A DNA stretch of 64,000 nucleotides. It comes from Hibiscus mutabilis. Lineage: Eukaryota; Streptophyta; Magnoliopsida; Malvales; Malvaceae. The stretch's first letter is position 1; the number at the start of each line of letters is the position of its first letter. Made by a program: the position numbers and the translations under genes. This document shows positions 57,981-64,000 of the stretch, in pieces. The stretch spans positions 14,074,001 through 14,138,000 of the forward strand of contig CM033752.1 in the NCBI GenBank assembly GCA_019671005.1, in the 5' to 3' direction. The notes below the pieces were generated by a model. That model worked only from the letters and a program-made list of their open reading frames with translations. It did no database searches and was not told the DNA's origin.

Positions 57981-58650
57981 ATTAAGAATAATAGTTGTTC
58001 CTTTTATCTCAGTAATGTTTTTTATGGTAAAACACATTTAATAAATGGCCTCTATATCTTAGATCAAGACAATTCTATGTATAACATAAATACGAAAAGA
58101 TCAAAATCAAATGACTCTAATCAAACTTATCTCTGACATTGTCGCTTGGGTCATATAAGTGAGAAACGCATATCAAAGCTTTATAAATATGGATTTTTGG
58201 ATTCTTTTGTTTTTGAACAATTTAATATATATGAACCTTGCTTAATGGGAAAAATGACCAAATCACCATTTGACGGTAAAAACGAGCGACCAAGTGATTT
58301 ATTAGGTCTAATACATAGTGATGTATATGGACCAATGAATACACAAGCCATATGAGGGTTTAATACTTCATTACTTTCACTGACGACTTCAGTAGATATG
58401 GGTACATTTACCTAATGCATCATAATTCTGAAGCCCTTGAAAAGTTCAAGGAATTTAATAATAAAGTACAAAACCAACTAGGTAAGAGTGTCAAAGCTCT
58501 TCAATCAGATCGAGGAGGAGAAAACTTAAGCTTAGAGTTTGATGAACTTCTTAAAGGATGTAGGATTGTCTCACAACTTACACCTCCTGGTACTCCACAA
58601 CATAATGGAGTCTCTAAAAGGAGAAATCAAACATTGTTAGACATGGTTCG
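57981..58650 (+). pseudogene. Copia integrase, N-terminal two-thirds, broken
   Basis: GAG-pre-integrase domain HCRLGHISEKRISKLYKYGF (preceding Trp now a stop at 58134-58136). First catalytic Asp in GLIHSDVYGPMN (about 58317). TGA at 58351-58355 and a frameshift before 58415. Second Asp in LQSDRGGENLSLEFDELL (about 58508). The third catalytic residue, Glu in the usual NGVSERRN motif, is Lys here (NGVSKRRNQTLLDMVR). The frame ends where a family A LTR is inserted. Confidence 0.9.
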
Positions 58651-60354
58651 TGTAACTCCCCGGTTTTGGGCCTAGTAGTTTCAGGTTAGTTAGACGGTCG
58701 GGTGGACTGGGTTAGAGATTCGAGTCAGATTCATGAGCGTATATTTTTCTGTAAGATAAAAATATGCAAAATGTTTAAAAATCATATTTTATTATGTTAT
58801 AAATATTGGTGAAAGCAATTTTGGAAAATAAGCTTTGGAAGGGTGACATTTTGGCTAGTGACCAAAATGTAACTTTTTAAAATTGTTTTAAAGAGGTGAC
58901 TATTTTGTAAAGAGTCAAAATTTTGAATCTTTAAGGAGCTATTTCTACCATTTGATCTAATCTGAGTTTTTCCTTAAATTGGATTATTTTTAAATGGTTT
59001 TTATTAAATGATTAAAAAGGAGATTTAGTTAAGGTGGTTATTTTCTCTTAAAACAAATTTGGCTTAACTTTTCTTTTCTCATATTTTCTCTCAAAACACT
59101 CTCAGCCAAACACTCATTTTCTATCAGAGATTTAAGGTAACAATCTTGATTTCTTAACTCTTTTAATTGTTAAATGATTTCTCAAAGTTGTTTCTAAAAA
59201 TCTCATTGAATTTCTTTGTTTTCAAGAAGGAAAAACCATCCAATTAAGGGGAAACTAATTCATTGAGGTAAGTTCATTCTTCTCCTCTAATGAAAGGTCT
59301 TTACTAAAATCCCCAAGTTATTGTCTCTTTAAATATGTTTTCTAATTGGTTTTGATTAATTATGTATGGATTTTGGTTTTTAAGGAGGTTTAATTGATGG
59401 ATTTTGTGATTTTCGATTTGGATCTGTTTACCAGAGCTGTGGATTGTTTTCAATCATATTTTGGAGATATTAAAACGTGGATAAGTTGTCTTTAATGATA
59501 GAATCCCGAAATTGGTTGAATCTCTAATTGTTTAGGTTGTTAGTTAATGGTTTTTGGGCTGTTTGAGGAGTTAAGTCATTGCTGGGAGTAAAAGGATGTT
59601 GTGAATGAGTTTTTAGATGTTAATTGTTGAGGTTTGAAGTTTTGAATCGTTATGTTATGGTTGGGTTAAGCTTGAGTAGTGTTTGGGGTTGTTTTCGATT
59701 AGTTTCGGATGAGTTTTGAGTGGGTATCTTGGGAGCTATGGGTTTTTGGCTTGGAACAAAGTGTCGGATGCATTTTAATGCATGTTTCCTCTGGTTTTGT
59801 GGGATCGAAACATGGGAGAATCAAGGTATAGCTTCTTGAAGTGGTTCTAGGCTTGCCGGGAGCTTGTTTTATGGTAGCAAGCAAGGCGAAGAAAAATTCC
59901 GCAAAACCAGTGAGTGGAAACGGTTTTAAAAGCCTTTCAAAAGTTTGAAAGTAGATTTGGAAGTTTAGGTTAAGTTTGAAACACTTACCTAAACTTAGAA
60001 GTAAGTTTCCCTCATTTTCTCTTTAATATTGGTTCGGATATGGGCATGTGTGATTCATGTTTTAGTTGTAAACATGGTTGATGTTACTTGTTGTGAATGC
60101 ATGGTTTTAAATTACGTATGCAACGGTTTAAAAGTGTTTTGAAAGCGGGTAAGCATTGGTTTTGATTCCGGTCGGGAATGTGATATTACTTTGGCAATGC
60201 GATGTGCATATGGGGGATTTTGTGTAATGCATTGTAAAACATTGAGCAAATGGCTTTGTGACAAGGTGAGAAATCAATCAGATATAGTTGGCATGCCATA
60301 GGATAAAGTGCACTATAATGTCTAAAAATCGATCGTGGGTTAAAAGTCCTTGAG

Positions 60355-60590
60355 ATATAGCGGTCGGCTACTCGGACAATGTTGGTCACTTGGGTTGAGC
60401 GGTCGGTTCCCCTTGTTGATGTATAGCTTGCGATCGGCAAGGTTATAAGTCATGCGGTGGCATGGGGTAGTCTTGATGATGGTCGATCATTAAGGGAGAT
60501 CCATGTATCTGATGTATAAGTTAACGGTTAGTTAACTAAGGATTAGCGGTCGGCTAATCGAGGATAGTGGTCGACTACCTAATGTCACTA
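60355..60590 (+). repeat. GCGGTCGGCTA-type array, altered form
   Basis: Units such as AGCGGTCGGCTACTC, GAGCGGTCGGTTCCCC and AGCGGTCGGCTAATCG replace the GGTTTAACTAGGC cores of other family A LTRs; flanking DNA is collinear. Confidence 0.75.
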
Positions 60591-61399
60591 TAATTGCCAA
60601 TATATGGGATTTCTAATGTTGGAATACGTTTATAATGCTTTGGAAGTTAAGCATGGTTTTGTATTTAATGCTTTGGGATTTAAATATGTAGTTTAAATTG
60701 TTTTGCATATGGTCGATATGCATGTATTGGATTGGGATCTTTGAAACTTGCTTAGGTCGTGAGCATAGTTGAAAACAAGAGTTAATTTCTAAAAGTCCAA
60801 TGCATCAGTTTTTTAAGAGCTTCCTCACTAAGCAAGTGTGCTTACGCTCTCTTTTTCCTAATGATGCAGAGCATTAAAGCTAAGATGCAGCAAATGTAAG
60901 GATAAAGCGATTCCAAACAAGTCTATTTGAGTATGAACTCGGTTTTAGTTTCTGGAGGCAATGTGTTTGCCTCGAATTTTGGGATTTGTAATTCGGTTAT
61001 TCCCTGGTTTTAAGCATGTGTAATGTTGTGTTTTTAGAGTTTGATTGATTTTGTTATGCTTATTGTGCATCATACCTAAGGTTGATGTTTTATGGTTCCC
61101 TAGGTATGCATATAGATGGTTTTGCTTGGTTGATATGCTTAAGTGAGCTTAACATGTTGGACCTGTTATGAATTTGGAGTTGGTTTGATGCTTATTCTGA
61201 GATTGGCCTTTTTGTACATTATGGTTTATTTGGTGTCTTGGTTTAGGAAGCATGCCTATAGAGTACCTTTATGGTTTGGTGTAATGTTGGTTGGTTAAAT
61301 GTTGGCATGGAAGTGAGTTTATACATGTTTGAAAGTATGTATGCAAGTTGCTAGGACTTAAATGTATCTAGTTTTGTATATGAAACTAGCTAAAAATGT

Positions 61400-61760
61400 C
61401 ATTACAGGCCTAGGCGTACCGATACGTAAGGGACCGTATCGGTACGGCTAGGCAAATTAGGTCAAGGTGTTTCATTACGGGGTCAAGTGTTTCAATACGG
61501 TTTGAGGCTACTGGAATTTTCACTCTTTGAATCGAGCCTGCATACTGAAACGCTCAAGGTCCATATCGGTACGGGTGTAAATAAGTAAAAGGGGATTTTT
61601 GAGTTTGACATATCGTATCGAAACGCTGGTAGTTTGTATCAATACGGTTTACAATCAAATGAAAGGATTTTTGGGAATTAGAGTAGAGTACCAATACGGT
61701 AATTGGTGTACCGAAAGAGGTCTTGAATATTGTATCGATACAGGGTTTAGTGTATTGATA
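61400..61760. repeat. GTACCGATAC motif cluster, youngest family A LTR
   Basis: More than ten variants: CGTACCGATACG, GTATCGGTACG, ATATCGGTACGGG, GTATCGATAC, GTATTGATACGG and others over 360 bases. Confidence 0.8.
61408..61453 (+). repeat. Hairpin with 19-bp arms in family A LTR
   Basis: Left arm GCCTAGGCGTACCGATACG (61408-61426), loop TAAGGGA, right arm 61434-61453. 18 of 19 positions pair, with one G-G mismatch. Confidence 0.88.
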
Positions 61761-62195
61761 CGGTGACATTTAAAACTGTTAATGTCATGAGAGGCCAGTT
61801 TTGATTCTTTTAAATTTAGTCCCTGAGTTTTGTGAATGCGATTAATTGAGCTTGGATGATTGTTTTAATATGAAATTTGATATGAGAGCATGAAATCTGA
61901 CTAATTGAGGTTTGGTAAATTCATCATCAGATTTGGTCCTTTAAAATTATCAGTTTTATAATTTAGTCCCTGTTTAGTGTAGTATGCAATTGGTGGTTCT
62001 TCCGTGCTTGGTTTCCTTTGAATTTTCAATTGCTGCAAGCATGAACATGTAGGTTTAATAATTCACATCTAGACAAGGTAAAAGGAAAAAATGGACTGAC
62101 TTTTCGTAACCTTTCTCTGGTTTGCTTCGACAAACCTAATGTAGCTTACTCGGTTCGGTTGGGCATCTAGGCCGGGTCAAGAGGGTTACATTTGT

Positions 62196-62210
62196 TGGTA
62201 TCAGAGCCAG
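62196..62210 (+). promoter_or_regulatory. tRNA-Met primer binding site, family A
   Basis: TGGTATCAGAGCCAG, five bases after the LTR end. Confidence 0.92.
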
Positions 62211-62424
62211 GTTACAAAAGGTTGGGATGTTGCTATTTAATTGTGTGATAATGGTTGTTATGCACGATGATTGTGTATATGTTTGGTGCTTGATTTACGT
62301 TGTGTTGGGGTATGCTTGGGAACAAATTACCTATTACCGAGGTTTTCAAAGTGTTTTATAAGATAGTCTTGGATCCTTTGCCTATTATGGGCCTTACTTT
62401 AATGTGTTTGATGCTTTTGTTAGC

Positions 62425-63530
62425 ATAGCTCGACGTGAGACGCGTTCTATGGCTGGTAACACTGGTGTTGGGTAAAATAATGTTGGGGAAGAGAATCCTG
62501 TTAATATCTTACCTCCTCCTCCTCTGTTGGTACCGCCGGTTGATGTTGATGTTGGTGCTGGTGGTGCACCCTAGGCTCATCAAGTGCCAATATTTGGGGA
62601 TTTGACCCTGCTAGTTCAGGCGATAACGAGAGCTTTTTAAGCAGCAATGGATGGAGTGCATGTGCAAGCACCGACACCTGTTGTGGCGATTAACCCAAGA
62701 TTACCATTTGAGCGTCTTTGTAGTTTAGAAGGTATGGAGTTCAGGGGTCTGAGCCCTGAGGCGGTCGAGGGGTGGCTGGAGAATACGATTCGTATTTTGA
62801 ACTAGATGAGTTGCAATGATGAGCGTAAGCTGGGTTGTACCGTGTCACTGTTGCATGGTGATGCTTATCGTTGGTACGTGACCACTATCGCCAATGTTCC
62901 AGAGGTGAATGTAACTTGGGAGAGCTTTCAAGAAGAAGTATACGGGTCCTCAGTATATGGATGCGAGGAAACGCGAGTTTATGGCCTTGGTTCAGGGTGG
63001 CATGTCCATGGCAGAGTATGAGGTAAAGTTTATCCGGTTGAGTCAGTATGCCACTGAGTTGGTTAGGATGATCTAGAGAGGTGTAACAGGTTTCGTTATG
63101 GGCTGGTAATGGATATCAAAACGTACATGTTGGTTGTGGACTATACAGATTTTGATGTGCTTGTAAACTGTGCTAAGGATATTGAGTAGTCCTTGAGGGT
63201 GTCGGGACAAGTTTCAGGTATGGGCTTGAACAAGCGAGGGTTTGATTCAGACTATTCTGGGAAGCAGAATAGGAGGTCTCAAGATAAATGGTTCAAGACG
63301 GATCACATGCGAGGTGGTGGCCATGGTAACTAAGGTATTCGTATTGTAGCTGAGTGTGAGCGTTGCGGTAGACGCGACACGGGTAAGTGTTGGGGAAATA
63401 CCATAAGTTTTTGGATTTGTGGATCTCCTGGTCACATAAAGCGTGTCTGTCCTCGTGCTATGGGTGACGTACCGGTTCGGGCTGTTGTGCCTACTAGGGG
63501 TCGAGGCCGTGGCAGGGGTAATTTTTAGAG
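62425..63530 (+). pseudogene. Family A gag, broken
   Basis: The expected start codon, ATG in the minus copy, is ATA at 62425; the next in-frame ATG is 62449. Capsid: LPFERLCSLEGMEFRGLSPE, AVEGWLENTIRIL, then ERKLGCTVSLLHGDAYRWYV and NVPEVNVTWESFQ. Stops near 62473, 62573, 62638 and 62803; a frameshift near 62935 is followed by QYMDARKREFMALVQGGMSM. The zinc-knuckle region reads CWGNTISFWICGSPGHIKRVC, so the second knuckle (WICGSPGHIKRVC) keeps C, H and C but its first pair is disturbed. Confidence 0.88.
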
Positions 63531-63552
63531 GCGCAAGGATGGGCAGAGAGAT

Positions 63553-64000
63553 GTGGCTCATGTCGTTGCTTTACAACCGGAGAATGGTGGGCCAGCGCAG
63601 ATCTATGCTCATCGTGAGGGGCGTAATGACACAGATGTGATCGCAGGTACTTTCACCTTGCAATCTTTGTCATTGTTTTATTTGATTGATTCGGGGTCTA
63701 CACATTCATATATCTTAAGTGAGCATGCATCGTTGTTAAATTTTCCTATTAAGATCTTGGATGTTGGCATGTTCGTAACTAGTTCTTTTAGGGAGACGGT
63801 TACAACAATAAAGTTGTATAGGCATTGTCCTTGGGTATGGATTGGCTAAGTGAGCATAAGGCGATGGTGGATTGTGAATCTAAAAGGATTTCTTTGAACT
63901 TGGTCGAGGATTATGAAGTTGTGGTGGTGGGTGAGAATATGAAAATTCTTGTCCAATGTTGTTTCAGCTACCCGAGCGGAGATGATGATGTTGGATGGTT
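63553..64000 (+). pseudogene. Family A protease, with internal deletion
   Basis: VIAGTFTLQSLSLFYLIDSG and STHSYILSEHASLLNFPIKI show an intact D-S-G active site. After LYRHCP (about 63831) roughly 70 bases present in the minus-strand copy (VVQGHEFAADLMEL region) are missing. The sequence resumes in another frame at GMDWLSEHKAMVDCESKRIS and runs to the window end. RT would follow outside. Confidence 0.88.

Larger units (their letters stand above)
54134..58650 (+). mobile_element. Ty1/copia retrotransposon, 5' two-thirds
   Basis: 5' LTR, tRNA-Met primer site, long leader, gag, protease and integrase up to just past the third catalytic position, where a family A element was inserted (58651). RT and RNase H would lie beyond the window. 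The order protease-integrase before RT and the sequence QLTPPGTPQHNGVS identify copia. Sublineage not assigned. Confidence 0.92.
58651..62190 (+). mobile_element. Family A 5' LTR (3,540 bp)
   Basis: TGTAACTCCCCGGTTTTGGG to GTCAAGAGGGTTACA. It has the TAGTGAGG-type site (60826-60846, as CCTCACTAAGC), a motif cluster at 61400-61760 and a near-perfect hairpin. Its counterpart of the GGTTTAACTAGGC array (60355-60590) is altered to GCGGTCGGCTA-type units, so it represents a different subgroup. Confidence 0.92.
58651..64000 (+). mobile_element. Family A element, 5' part, running off the window
   Basis: LTR, primer site, gag and protease in order on the plus strand, inserted in the copia integrase. 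The target duplication should be GTTCG (58646-58650), but the other end lies outside the window. Closest relative in the window is the minus-strand element at 10364-17476. Confidence 0.92.

Noticed and set aside
1..64000. Host genes, tRNA or rRNA genes
   Set aside because: No exon-like frames with host domains, no cloverleaf-like sequence and no rRNA stretch was recognised; the tRNA-like matches are primer sites next to LTRs.

Overview
The window looks like heterochromatic or intergenic DNA of a flowering plant, probably a dicot. It is AT-rich and built almost wholly of LTR retrotransposons inserted into one another. I found no host protein gene, tRNA, rRNA or CRISPR array. Nearly every open frame is a piece of a decayed gag or pol gene or a chance frame in an LTR. 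Species cannot be told from the sequence.

Layout. (1) 1-10363, + strand: Athila-type Ty3/gypsy elements. The window opens in the 3' end of one element, followed by a shortened LTR. An internally deleted LTR-pol unit of about 3.6 kb is then present twice in tandem (1617-5220 and 5221-8823), followed by a full LTR (8784-10344) with a tRNA-Asp-type primer site. (2) 10364-17476, - strand: 5' part (LTR, gag, protease, RT, RNase H) of a Tekay/Del-like chromovirus with a 3.6 kb LTR, here called family A. (3) 17477-20373, + strand: pol with chromodomain and the first bases of the 3' LTR of a second Tekay-like element, family C (LTR starts TGTAACGACC). (4) 20374-34635: a family A LTR, + strand, split by a complete - strand element, family B (21210-32510, 3.9 kb LTRs, 5-bp target duplication TATTA). 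(5) 34636-38393: a family C LTR fragment, - strand, split by a family C solo LTR, + strand. (6) 39945-42746: another family C solo LTR with target duplication ATTAA, with low-information spacers and a MITE-like sequence nearby. (7) 44359-50970: a family C-like LTR cut by a family A LTR, itself cut by another family A 3' LTR. (8) 51405-58650: a family B-like LTR cut by a Ty1/copia element. (9) 58651-64000: the copia integrase is cut by the 5' half of a family A element that runs off the window.

The elements work as parasites, not as a host pathway. LTRs carry promoters and ends, primer sites bind initiator tRNA-Met (A, B, copia) or tRNA-Asp (Athila), and pol encodes protease, RT, RNase H and integrase. 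All copies seen are broken by stops, frameshifts, deletions or lost catalytic residues. The most interesting unexplained signals are inside the LTRs and untranslated regions. They include clusters of a GTACCGATAC-type motif with 18-bp palindromes and a 19-bp-arm hairpin, an AGGA-loop hairpin with compensating stem changes before each Athila polypurine tract, a coding minisatellite between RNase H and integrase, and W-box clusters in family C LTRs. Divergence and identity statements are by eye.
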